From: Tardiphaga sp.
Lineage (GTDB): Bacteria; Pseudomonadota; Alphaproteobacteria; Rhizobiales; Xanthobacteraceae
Assembly: GCA_030147505.1 (NCBI GenBank)
Contig: JASBVG010000011.1
Span: 1 to 62,929, forward strand
Length of the DNA: 62,929 nt
Direction of reading: 5' to 3'
The notes below the pieces were generated by a model. It saw nothing but the letters and a program-made list of their open reading frames with translations, was not told the origin of the DNA and made no database searches. Both the position numbers and the translations under genes were made by a program. Positions 38,801 through 43,961 of the stretch are shown here, one piece after another (positions within the stretch are counted from its first letter, which is position 1; each line of letters begins with the position of its first letter).

Positions 38801-39547
38801 GTCGTGCCGGGGGCGAATGCAGGTCTGGTGACGCAGGGCGAGGGCAACATCTCGCTCTATTCGCAGGGGTCGATCCTGCTCGGCCTGTCGCGCATCATGA
38901 CGACGTTCGGTGGCAATATCCTTGCCTGGTCGGCGACCGGCGACATCAATGCCGGCCGCGGCGCCAAGACGACCATCGTCTATACGCCGCCGAAGCGGGA
39001 ATATGACATCTACGGGAATGTCGTGCTGTCGCCCAACGTTCCGGCATCGGGCGCCGGCATCGCGACACTCAACCCGATTCCGGAAGTGCCGGCCGGCGAT
39101 ATCGATCTGATCGCGCCGCTCGGAACCATCGACGCCGGCGAAGCGGGCATTCGCGTGTCGGGCAATGTCAATCTGGCTGCACTGCAGGTGCTGAATGCCG
39201 CCAATATTCAGGTGCAGGGAACATCGTCGGGCGTTCCGACGGTGCAGGCTCCGAGCATCACTGCAGCCCTGTCGACCTCGAATGCCACGGCGGCAAGCCA
39301 GCAAACAACGACACCCAATCAAGGCAGCGGCAACGCTCAGCCTTCGGTGATCATTGTCGAAGTGCTGGGATATGGCGGAGGTGAAAGCGACGACCAACGT
39401 ATGAGGCATGATGACGAAGACAATCGTCGTGAGCGCAGGGCGCAGAATCCAAATAGCCGCGTACAGGTGCTTGCTGCCGGCGAACTGAGCGTCGGGGAAG
39501 CACAGCGTCTTGCGGATATAAAGCGAGCGGCCGGTAGACAAAGGTGA
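26864..39547 (+). CDS. giant filamentous-haemagglutinin-family exoprotein (4227 residues)
   Basis: This TpsA-type secreted adhesin or exoprotein is the largest gene of the window. It has an extended basic signal region (RRPSLFVRQAALLASVSVLG), an Ala/Gln-rich linker at residues 50-110, and a TPS/haemagglutination-activity domain at about 120-390. That domain carries QQAILNWQSFNVGAQTTLTF and NQNGIIFGGGSQVNVGSLIA, where FHA has NPNGI. A very long beta-helical region rich in SG/AG turns follows. The C-terminal 350 residues match the DUF3739-type end of the family (RTLFGGDIQFLVPHGKITIG, then GDINAGRGAKTTIVYTPPKR) and finish in a charged, Arg-rich tail. Family members are exported by a TpsB barrel; none is encoded here. 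It lies 117 bases after fecR and is the likely target of the sigma factor. The frame is uninterrupted over 12.7 kb, so the gene is under selection. Confidence 0.92.
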   Translation: MSEIRAGIRRPSLFVRQAALLASVSVLGITITGSGAFARALNGGSGGGAVPAPNLAADAATQAAQQAAAAAAQTQQSLARAVRAAQDMQAVQAAARAAAAAVQASATAPMTVPNGLGAGGLLPSGGWAGAAAPTQSVDGVGQTQVGIRQTTQQAILNWQSFNVGAQTTLTFDQQGNANWTALNRVTGSTAPSQILGNIKADGQVLVVNQNGIIFGGGSQVNVGSLIASTANITDSQFRANGIYSTLIGNGYVASFSGARGAIKVEAGALIASHEPRSVTQGGGFVMLLGAEVENAGQIATRKGQALLAAGDDFLIRPGMQITGTDAKGVSTGINVHSTVRGNEVAAQFNPGSVTSGKATNRGLIIAREGDITLTGRDVRQDGVAVATTTVNIRGTIHLSNSANDAQGRVALGSSALTAIAIENTSEIASLLGVTAEESRLTALNSQRDALVKESAALDQQRIGAAIAAGLYFDNYATTSDRRDLSRIEIVGGGLVDFEGGSFTLATGGQLAVHAGNSTAGTKDGAAIRPTLGEIRVRPGAQLDVSGSFGVKLAMESNNVLVNIQGNELRDAPINRDLNVLRNASVWVDLRGLIYVPAGTDGYDSDRWYTKGGLLEVGGYLGQRGHGIGEWTAQGGIVTFATDRVNMQAGSLVNLSGGTLDYAGGYIRSTNLVGSDGRRYSIDSAPADLRYANFAGGFRRAHNVEGREDSRLTEIWTTIFDRGRTSLRWEDGYRVGRDAGRFNIQAIDARLDGSIEAAVYNGLKQIEARPVGDVADGYKLGQNQAALPGLLSVQTYDPNAGSFNPRREWLTDIRLDNTLPETEEGADNLVWLNLGRLNEAGLGGIIIKNRDSIVLSGDLTLAPGGMIDWAGGIEQNGSLTARGGSVKLVSSDFISSGGTIIRPGSLTLKAGRTIDTRGLWSNATLDPANAWQAAFRNGGSIRIDVAGGSLVLEAGSFIDASAGAAVSSMTSYRGGAGGDISLSSGTLTLDGTLASNGFTRGGKLTIATREAISIGGKLLDNNGRLGVGETVPFELMLAVPTWFEVGELLPFVSPIRVDFLAPGDNAKGGIALTNWTDRLTIGPDGWLIPNGGSAQYLDPMYGLVTRYGGDYVPPGTRVGALSFPANIDYVLPAGAFPNGVAINPLHVPQPAGTMRATGRILAPVGTVIPSGTMTEKPLEVYRTLDLVDASSFFRQGFSSYDLSSTAGLIVQPGTRIDVVQPVLQFTGAGYRGLGGDALASAAGLYLQPEPFLANPATSALTQRAGADLSLGGGAPYFLPATPNPPTEVNGGLVIGAGARIGVDPGRRIGLKGQGQITVEGTLTAHGGEIAVVNTRGVFRGLASNGYAAVYNGPGAISVWIGSNAVLDVSGVAVTARDRGGRSYGLVLDGGSIVIGGVDKPTQDTINLVTSEAWVIIRQGALLDASGTSAILDFGAPLGGGINGARTEPRRVSSHGGSIALSSYSGVFIEGELRANAGGAGASGGSLSVAMETPVYTDIQAREMPLPLLVGRQLFIGQNLRPSGLAAGIVAGKADAGLVIGTGRIATTQIEDGGFDVVTLFGRNGLVFDGDVSLHAGRSLTLAKGALLNTTAGANVMLAAPYVRLEGWTESVVYSTDVLPSVVPTRPAGGDLTIAGQLVDVRHRTASAYDLTIIESSSDLRLLASIAQTQSGSAERRTMLGASGRLELAAAQVYPASNAIAEIRAGSVLSIESRGDVAPAMPYSVFGNLTLRGQTIRQGGVLRAPLGDMNLYADSVELLPGSITSVSARGLLIPYGGSADGQVYLADGTAVKAADLIGGTELSNQGSINIAAGALISERGSLLDLSGGGAILGGAFVSGRGGSVDTLLYPREAGNKVFAIVPGIVTAPAAGGYTSAWTGAVPQIGQQITIPAGVPGLAAGTYTLLPANYALLPGAFRVELDGTTARDVMPSALARRDGSWAVTATTGIAGTGIADALPRVAAIASGEVFKTWSQYNTQSYAQFQVTQTDRFSLLRPRLEVDGKSLVFAPTAMPGSAPGSALVAAGSVDFSAAEGGYGGSFSLVSGPSANLILTGPGSTAVNDATHVTVSAAAVNALGAPNLYIGGFARTFQNTVMLVGLNRYMGSQLVLERGVKLNAAQVLLAADGTITLGDGVEINTLGRGIQAPDSASGLIFGRNPSPDERSSMIAVSNGQLVLNAPSGVNGSMIEIGDGVSLYSEGGIGLYADLGASLAGTVRFGTRNLMIAVPSFNIGSAESLAAAGSLPAGMVLNQSILNAILAGNPAVGAPAVETLILSATNSVNFFGGINLDTRDPLTGRSRLGQFVVNSPAIYGYGSASDSVRLTTDTFVWNGNSHSELNPADFGQSLLWHSNKPGAVRAGGTGSGQFAIDANVIVLGYPTPSQPNTRLSFDRLMLGFTDVAFNAGSHITANSRGTISVYHAGTDPGTLESFDPAIYAGTGGTLHLNTPVLTGEAGASIAYYAGGPIRVALPSSAALATMAGGLGAQVSLNSNTSIDIASAIVLQSGKLTLSSAGNVTLADGARLDLSGRTVKFYDVTRSTWGGELFLESENGSIIQQAGAVIDLSAQAESAGMLTLSALNGAVRLDGSLKANGGANHASGSFDLRAGSLGGGAAALSDDFAALNAKLSDAGFFAARAFAFRQGNLVIGNGLKARDISVSVDGGSLTVLGHVDASGNAPGSIRLAARDDLIIGGGAVLDAHGQVLQKDSYGQAVEAKNRGTVELTSTQGWLRLQPGATINLVSTDGIARGRVDLNAGRTGETSGDVRIDAAGPLNIAGAGVIALNAFWTYHLPGGVVIDQALIDGYDAANTAFMGAAYSGNVLNTTLQGRVAGLASYGDAFHLRPGVAITSDGDLSTSGDIDLSRYRYGPNRDRDPASATYGRGEPMALTVRAGGDLTIKGSISDGFGPDTPDIPATYTGVSDVASSAYFSFVNGTADGWPADYYAANGNFYLVDDWTIPVNVFYTDWTNSLTTADYARSFYAGDTIPAGTYLIATNLQADASLPRIASGRTQLVPGASSTSPRAPMLAAGSLSASIRLIAGADLIGADPRALKPLRGQAYVPSRTEFGGLIDVTTSPGFRLDSSWGIGPLYLGAGGGTYFFADDWTVPNTTVYQAIADNGLLVDLQWNSYAPGSVVPKGTAFDAWSLGFDGSGPIPSLATRLLNMPARYSGAVLLNDPRYSSSAPVPSVIRTGTGSLDILAASNITLLSDYGIYTAGTDTRLQAGNEAFNQPRKNTSGTVYYPDHGGDLFVAAQGELTGYSFSRSVSRGNVGNSAVGDWLWRQGGGEIGEETAWGINFGAFVGTGIDRRVAGFSGFGALGGGNVTLRAGGDAGNISPVLFENYDADIRSTSLIVAVGATGRIQDGVLTQTGGGDVRVRVGGRLNPALTASLSAVNELTGGVFTNLRGGIDISAGSIGRIDLAYGTKSAGDPRATNLYDAGTIARVGNSSSAYLLLGGPVVVPGDGAVALRSRGDLVFGNSADATMQINDDYSYSGSVVIDSVVQTGTNRSWFSLWTPETAVSLISAGGNLAPFVYNGQGFNRNGGPGISGISNVLLMPARFDAAATSGSIYYGSLQSNQLTVNELMPSATGQFELLAMNSIHAAALQGPARFLMSGASDQPDLIPNPFKPAFVLLRPGVGGDYLTDGFLATNTMVTLGLPQYAGDPGTRTPTTGYFAFQNDMPTHLHAGDPTAMRVYAVNGDIVDLRIGGQINTTTIAAAKAAHILAGRDIVRFGGDSPFDLRNLILNANADDVSILSAGRDIFYANLDIAGPGSLEVTAARNIYQGELGSIVSTGPIVQGDRRLGASILMQAGTGPAGPNYAGLLRYLDPANLADAGNPLADQPGKVARTYEKELADWLKQRYGYSAADAADARTYFDLLKPEQQHIFLREVYFAELREGGREYNNVSSPRYGSYLRGRLAIEALFPQKDADGNAIRYAGDITMFSTRDGNTTKDGSVRTLFGGDIQFLVPHGKITIGVEGVVPGANAGLVTQGEGNISLYSQGSILLGLSRIMTTFGGNILAWSATGDINAGRGAKTTIVYTPPKREYDIYGNVVLSPNVPASGAGIATLNPIPEVPAGDIDLIAPLGTIDAGEAGIRVSGNVNLAALQVLNAANIQVQGTSSGVPTVQAPSITAALSTSNATAASQQTTTPNQGSGNAQPSVIIVEVLGYGGGESDDQRMRHDDEDNRRERRAQNPNSRVQVLAAGELSVGEAQRLADIKRAAGRQR

Positions 39548-39775
39548 AGCGGATCGAAGAGGGATTCTCAGATCGCACATCCCGACAAGCCGGAGCGCGC
39601 AGGCCCAGCGCGTTCCTTGGTCCCGATATGCTTTTGACTTCAGAAGATGACCGCTTCTGGCCGATTGTGTTGAAGAAGTCGGCGAGTTTGCTGTTGGCTC
39701 GCGCGCAGGAGTCTTGCCTACATGAGCCTGTCCCCGCTCAGGAGGGGGAAGCGGGTACCGTAATTAGCTTCGCTA

Positions 39776-39993
39776 AACGACGGCGCCTGTCACAGACGAG
39801 ACCGCCGGCAGCGGCTTCCCGATTGCTTTCGGCGACTTCAAGCAGGCTACGTGATCGTCGATCGGCAAGGGATCCGCGTCGAACGAGATTCTGTCACCCA
39901 AAAGGCAAGGTGCTGTTCGACACCTACAAGCGCACCGGCGGCGGCGCCGGCGACTTCAACGCAATCAAGTTCCTCAAGGTAGCGGCCTCGTAA
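39776..39993 (+). pseudogene. HK97-type phage major capsid protein, C-terminal remnant
   Basis: Three frame segments together spell the end of an HK97-gp5-like capsid protein. They are TAGSGFPIAFGDFKQA, then (after a break at 39849-39851) YVIVDRQGIRVERDSVTQK, then (after a break near 39898-39905) GKVLFDTYKRTGGGAGDFNA and IKFLKVAAS before TAA. Each break is healed by adding one base. A stop lies just upstream of the first segment, and the rest of the capsid gene is missing. This marks a decayed prophage. Confidence 0.78.
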
Positions 39994-40029
39994 GGCCGCT
40001 GCTCCCTCCAGTCATAAGGAAGTCCATAA

Positions 40030-40587
40030 GTGAAAGACACTTTCCATGAAACCAAGGTCGTCGCCACGCTGGTGCCGGCCGTTCAGGCTGCAACGCTCAA
40101 GGGCGATGCCGTCGATTTGCAGGGCTTTGGCTCAGCGCTGCTCGCTATCAACACCGGCGCTATCGTCGGCGCTGGCGCGTTTGACCTGAAGGTGCAGGAG
40201 GCCAACACCAAGACCGATGCTGACTTCACTGACGTTGCAGCTGACGATCTGCTCGGCACCTTGCCGGGTAAGCAGAAGGTCTACGTCCGGATCATCACGT
40301 GGAAGCTGATCGCACGCTCGGGGAATGAGCTGAATGTTGTGCGTTTATTACTTCGCAAGCAGCGAATATTCATGCAGAAGGATATGACGGAGAAATTTGA
40401 CGCCGGTATCGAAATGATGACCAGAGCTTTTGTTGGGAAGAAGCTGCAATTTCAAGATCCGCAGAATTTCAAGGGAGCGTTCGCGATTGCGTATCTCGAT
40501 GGTCATATAAAGCTTTTCGAAGATGTAGCGAATGCCGCAAACGAACGGCTTTTCAGGGATGAGAAAAACGAACAGCGGTCCCAGTAG
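40030..40587 (+). pseudogene. truncated phage virion-region gene fused to unrelated sequence
   Basis: GTG 40030 follows an AAGGAAG-type ribosome binding site. The first ~80 residues (MKDTFHETKVVATLVPAVQA, then GFGSALLAINTGAIVGAGAF, then DADFTDVAADDLLGTLP) look like the small protein encoded directly after the capsid gene in many alphaproteobacterial siphoviruses and prophages. After about 40268 the composition changes to a Lys/Arg/Phe-rich, AT-richer segment (KVYVRIITWKLIARSGNELN, later MQKDMTEKFDAGIEMMTRAF) with no relation to phage virion proteins that I can see. The whole frame is 185 codons. I read it as a chimera at a deletion junction. The second half may be a real short gene starting at ATG 40372. 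Confidence 0.6.
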
Positions 40588-40733
40588 TAGCGCAACATCC
40601 TGATTTTTAAGGCGCGGGCCCTGCAGCAAGATTTTCGGATGCTCTTCGGGTGCAGTAACCCGTCTAGTTGGGGTATTTTGGGGAAGGGTGACGTCGGCTT
40701 CATCGAGTAACAAACGGATCTGCTCGCATTCCT

Positions 40734-41195
40734 TCAGGTCGGGAAAACGGCCTGCCAAAAGGCGGAGAAGGTCTGCAATCCAGCCCCGATAGCGGTGATC
40801 CAGACGCCCCGAACGATCAGCTTCCAGCTACCTTCAAGAGCCACGAGGCTAGTAGTGACCTTGTCGAGAACGAGACCCAGCTTGCCGCCGATCAGACGGA
40901 CCGTCGGAGTGCCGGGCGGGTCGTTTGGCTCAAGATCCCATACTTCCATGCGCTCGAATGCATTAACTTCGCTCACCATGGCCTTGGCGTCAGCAATGGA
41001 CGATCGATTGGTTTGAGACAATTCCCATGCAAGAATTCCGAAGCCAACCAGCTCGATAGCGTTGCCAACTGCGCCGACCCAGCTTACCCACGCCATATAA
41101 TACTTCTGCTTTGCGCGCGCGTCAGTTTCGCGCTGCGCTATACCGTGAGCGAACGTCCGATCGAGACGGCAAAGGTTTGTGCAGATGGAAGACAT
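40734..41195 (-). CDS. hypothetical membrane protein, two helices
   Basis: A minus-strand frame of about 153 residues starts at ATG 41195 (an upstream start at 41246 is possible). It has two hydrophobic segments: WVSWVGAVGNAIELVGFGIL at about residues 36-56 and VWITAIGAGLQTFSAFWQAV at the C-terminus. A hydrophilic loop between them contains SVIADAKAMVSE-like charged sequence (SSIADAKAMVSEVNAFERME). The N-terminus is Arg/Cys-rich. I do not recognise it. The starts of this gene and the divergent plus-strand gene overlap by 11 bases. It sits in phage debris and has lower GC than its surroundings, so it may be imported cargo. Confidence 0.6.
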   Translation of the reverse strand: MSSICTNLCRLDRTFAHGIAQRETDARAKQKYYMAWVSWVGAVGNAIELVGFGILAWELSQTNRSSIADAKAMVSEVNAFERMEVWDLEPNDPPGTPTVRLIGGKLGLVLDKVTTSLVALEGSWKLIVRGVWITAIGAGLQTFSAFWQAVFPT

Positions 41196-41622
41196 GGTCC
41201 GATACCTGAACGATATTGTCGAGCCCACGGTCGGGGACTTTCGCAATGATCCTTCGAGCGTCCGACACGCGTTTCTGGCGTGCGTAGCGATCGACCACGC
41301 CGTCGACTACTTGGCGTATCCGGGCGATCCTGCAAAATGGGACAGCGCAGAGCACCGCAAATCTCGCGCCGCCGTGCGTGAACAGTTTCGAGGCTTAAAT
41401 GAACACTTCCGCCTTGCAAGTGACGTGGCGAACGCATTCAAACATGTGAAGAATCGATGGGGTCTCGAAGTCTTCGAGGTTTATCAGCGCCCCCCAGCCG
41501 TGGCTGGGGTGATGGAGGTGGGAAATTCACTTGCCGGAGATGAGGCAGGTGCCGTTATTGTCGACGATCAAAACCTCCTCCATGTCATCGAAAGTGCCTT
41601 GCAGTTTCTTAGATCGCGGTGA
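41185..41622 (+). CDS. hypothetical protein in prophage-remnant region
   Basis: This 145-residue soluble protein starts at ATG 41185 (MEDMVRYLNDIVEPTVGDFR). A GTG or in-frame ATG six bases further upstream is possible. It is rich in His, Asp and Glu, with helical segments such as SVRHAFLACVAIDHAVDYLA and HFRLASDVANAFKHVKNRWG. I do not recognise the family. It is encoded head to head with the two-helix membrane protein, and the starts overlap, so expression of the two is probably linked or mutually exclusive. Confidence 0.6.
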   Translation: MEDMVRYLNDIVEPTVGDFRNDPSSVRHAFLACVAIDHAVDYLAYPGDPAKWDSAEHRKSRAAVREQFRGLNEHFRLASDVANAFKHVKNRWGLEVFEVYQRPPAVAGVMEVGNSLAGDEAGAVIVDDQNLLHVIESALQFLRSR

Positions 41623-41905
41623 GCGATAATCCTCGCTGACTTCTAAGCCGGCGCACCGGGGGCTCTGCAGCGTTTTGGTCAAAACGAATTTATGGCGCGG
41701 ATGCTCGGCCAGTTGCTCGTCGCGGTGTCGCTGTTTGCGGCGGTGTCGTCCATGTTCGGCGTCGGGGCGTCGGTGGGGTGATCGGTTCCTGATGCATCTC
41801 GCTCCTGCCTTCGCGCGCGATCGTCCGGAAAAACATGTCCGTTGTGCGGCGGTGACGGAGATCGCAGCTCCGGCGCGATGCATGACATCGCGCCGGAGAG
41901 GCATC
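41623..41905. other. intergenic stretch with a 29-codon hydrophobic ORF
   Basis: On the plus strand ATG 41692 to TGA 41781 encodes MARMLGQLLVAVSLFAAVSS and nine more residues. It looks like an orphan signal peptide or a truncated gene start. No ribosome binding site is clear. Nothing else is visible in this stretch. Confidence 0.3.
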
Positions 41906-42520
41906 TCACATCGGAGGCACGACGCCATTGGTGCCGGCGACCACATTGCCCGTGGAGAGCGTTCCGTCCGCTGCCTTCTGCGAGGGGACGAACACTGCCA
42001 TGCCGGGCTTCAGGTCGCCGTGCTCCGCGGGCGCAAAGGTGACGACTGCCGTGTCTTCCGCCACCGAGATGGTCTTTTCCCTGCCGTGGAAAGTCACCGT
42101 GATATTGCGGCCGTCCACGTCCTTGACCGCGTTCGACACGGTTGCGTTGGTCATCGTGCTGTTGGGCTTCAGATCCCAGGGATAGCTGCCTTCGCCGGTG
42201 CCCTTCATGGCTGCCGGGAAAATCAGAACCTCGAGGGCGCCGTCGCCGCCGCGGGATTTGGGAAGCGAGGCGATGCCGACGAAGTCGCCGGGCTTGATGT
42301 CGTTCAGCGCGGCCTTGACGACGCCGGTGACTTTCCAGTTGTCGTTCAGCTTGATGGCGGTGGAATTTCCTTCGCGGGTCTTCACCGTCAGGCTGGATCC
42401 GTCGACGCTCTCCACCGTTCCGCGGACGCGAACCGTGTCCGCTGCACGCGCAGCAGGAATGAGTGTTGAGCTGAGCAGGGCAATGCCCAGCCCGGTGACT
42501 GCTGCAGAAAACGCTCTCAT
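41906..42520 (-). CDS. periplasmic DUF5666-domain protein
   Basis: This 204-residue exported protein has a signal peptide MRAFSAAVTGLGIALLSSTL ending in AARA. The body is made of short beta-rich units typical of DUF5666 (VRGTVESVDGSSLTVKTREG, then KPGDFVGIASLPKS, and later VDGRNITVTFHGREKTISVA). The function of this domain is not established. It has no Cys or visible catalytic site. It is a single gene, and its downstream neighbour is prophage debris. Length and composition are normal for an intact gene. Confidence 0.82.
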   Translation of the reverse strand: MRAFSAAVTGLGIALLSSTLIPAARAADTVRVRGTVESVDGSSLTVKTREGNSTAIKLNDNWKVTGVVKAALNDIKPGDFVGIASLPKSRGGDGALEVLIFPAAMKGTGEGSYPWDLKPNSTMTNATVSNAVKDVDGRNITVTFHGREKTISVAEDTAVVTFAPAEHGDLKPGMAVFVPSQKAADGTLSTGNVVAGTNGVVPPM

Positions 42521-42739
42521 GTTAGTCCTTTCACGTGACGCCCCGACTTATGCCGATGGAGTTACGTTCAGGGACGGCGATGATTACGCGCGCTGGGCAT
42601 CACGACGGGGTGATCGGGCGGGCACCCCGGTGAAGGATCCGGGCGATGTCGCAAAGCCAACTCGCGCCGTACAGGTTGCCGACGATGGCTATCCGGTCGA
42701 TAAGCGTGATGTGTTGACACCAGCGAGTTCGAATTCTCC

Positions 42740-43867
42740 ATGACTGACCAACCTTATTTCCCGGCCGGCGGAAACGCCTGGGACAGGATCGATCCGCAGG
42801 CGGCCGGCTATGCGCCGGACAAGCTCGCTGCGGCCGTGGCCTTCGCGCAGGCGAACGAGACGCCGTGGCCGCGCGGCTTCTATTACGATGACGGCCGCTA
42901 TGCGCCGAATGTGGACTGGAATGAAACCGGGCCATGGAGCGCGGTGCTGGGGCCGGTGCGCGAGCGCGGCGGCCCGGCAGGCATGGTGCTGCAGAATGGT
43001 CGCGTGCTGGCGTCATGGGGCGAGATCGCGCGGCCGGACATGACCTTCTCCATCGCCAAGAGCTATCTCGCGGTGCTGACGGGTCTCGCAGTGGATGACG
43101 GGCTGATCGCCGATATCGACGAGCCCGTGGGCCGGCGCGTGCCGGGGCCGCTGTTTGCCGATGCGCATAACAGCAAGGTCACCTGGCGGCATCTGCTGCA
43201 GCAGACCAGCGAATGGCGCGGCGAGCTGTTCGGCAAGCCGGACCAGATCGATCACAACCGCCTGGTCGCGCCGAATGCCGACAACAGCCGCAAGGGCGAG
43301 CTGCGCGCGCTGCAGGCGCCGGGCGCGTTCTACGAATATAACGATGTCCGCGTGAACCTGTTGTCGCTCAGCCTGCTGCATCTGTTCAAGCGTCCGCTGC
43401 CGGAGGTGTTGCGTGCGCGCATCATGGATCCGATCGGCGCGTCGAAGGACTGGAGCTGGGTCGGCTATGACAATTCCTTCGTCGAGATCGACGGGCAGCC
43501 GATGCAGTCGGTGCCGGGCGGCGGCCATTGGGGCGGCGGCATGTTCATCGGCGCGGACGACCATGCACGCTTCGGTCTCCTGATGGCGCGCGGCGGCGAA
43601 TGGAACGGCAAGCAGTTGCTGTCGCAGAGCTGGATCGATGCGATGTGGGCGCAGTCTTTGACGCAGCCGAATTACGGCTTCCTGTGGTGGCTGAACCGCG
43701 GGCCGCATGCCAACAAGGACGCGCCGGACACGGCGGTCTATGCGTTAGGTGCCGGCGGCAACATGATCTGGATCGATCGTGACGCCGATATGATCGCGGT
43801 GACGCGGTGGCTGCCCAGCGCGAAGGCGCCGGAATTCATCCGGCAACTGATCGCGGCGCGGAGCTGA
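42740..43867 (+). CDS. beta-lactamase-fold serine hydrolase
   Basis: This 375-residue protein belongs to the class C beta-lactamase/penicillin-binding-protein-like hydrolase family. The nucleophile motif SxxK is SIAK in DMTFSIAKSYLAVLTGLA, the YxN motif is YEYNDVRVNLL, and the third motif is represented by PGGGHWGGGMFIGADDHARF. It has no signal peptide, so it is probably a cytoplasmic esterase or amidase and not an antibiotic-resistance enzyme. The terminator 40 bases downstream ends transcription of both this gene and the convergent aminotransferase. Confidence 0.88.
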   Translation: MTDQPYFPAGGNAWDRIDPQAAGYAPDKLAAAVAFAQANETPWPRGFYYDDGRYAPNVDWNETGPWSAVLGPVRERGGPAGMVLQNGRVLASWGEIARPDMTFSIAKSYLAVLTGLAVDDGLIADIDEPVGRRVPGPLFADAHNSKVTWRHLLQQTSEWRGELFGKPDQIDHNRLVAPNADNSRKGELRALQAPGAFYEYNDVRVNLLSLSLLHLFKRPLPEVLRARIMDPIGASKDWSWVGYDNSFVEIDGQPMQSVPGGGHWGGGMFIGADDHARFGLLMARGGEWNGKQLLSQSWIDAMWAQSLTQPNYGFLWWLNRGPHANKDAPDTAVYALGAGGNMIWIDRDADMIAVTRWLPSAKAPEFIRQLIAARS

Positions 43868-43902
43868 GGCGCTTCGTCGTCGAAGCAACGACGTCACTAA
43901 CG

Positions 43903-43939
43903 AAAAACCCCGACGGCGCTGTTGCTCCGTCGGGGTTTT
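43903..43939. terminator. bidirectional Rho-independent terminator
   Basis: CCCCGACGG pairs with CCGTCGGGG around a short loop, with a run of A before and TTTT after. It lies between the convergent hydrolase and aminotransferase genes and can serve both strands. Confidence 0.92.
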
Positions 43940-43961
43940 GTCTTGTGCGTGTTGACGCTGC

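Noticed and set aside
26864..39547. Contact-dependent inhibition (CdiA) system
   Set aside because: No VENN-type pretoxin motif, no toxin domain at the C-terminus and no small immunity gene afterwards; the end is of the DUF3739 kind.
42521..42739. Plus-strand frame running from 42198 into the hydrolase promoter
   Set aside because: It is mostly antisense to the DUF5666 gene and shows no domain; the 219-base gap itself holds only an unassigned promoter region.
42740..43867. Beta-lactam resistance (also considered for 60404-61627)
   Set aside because: Both have the SxxK fold but lack signal peptides and the usual AmpC features; esterase or amidase activity is more likely.
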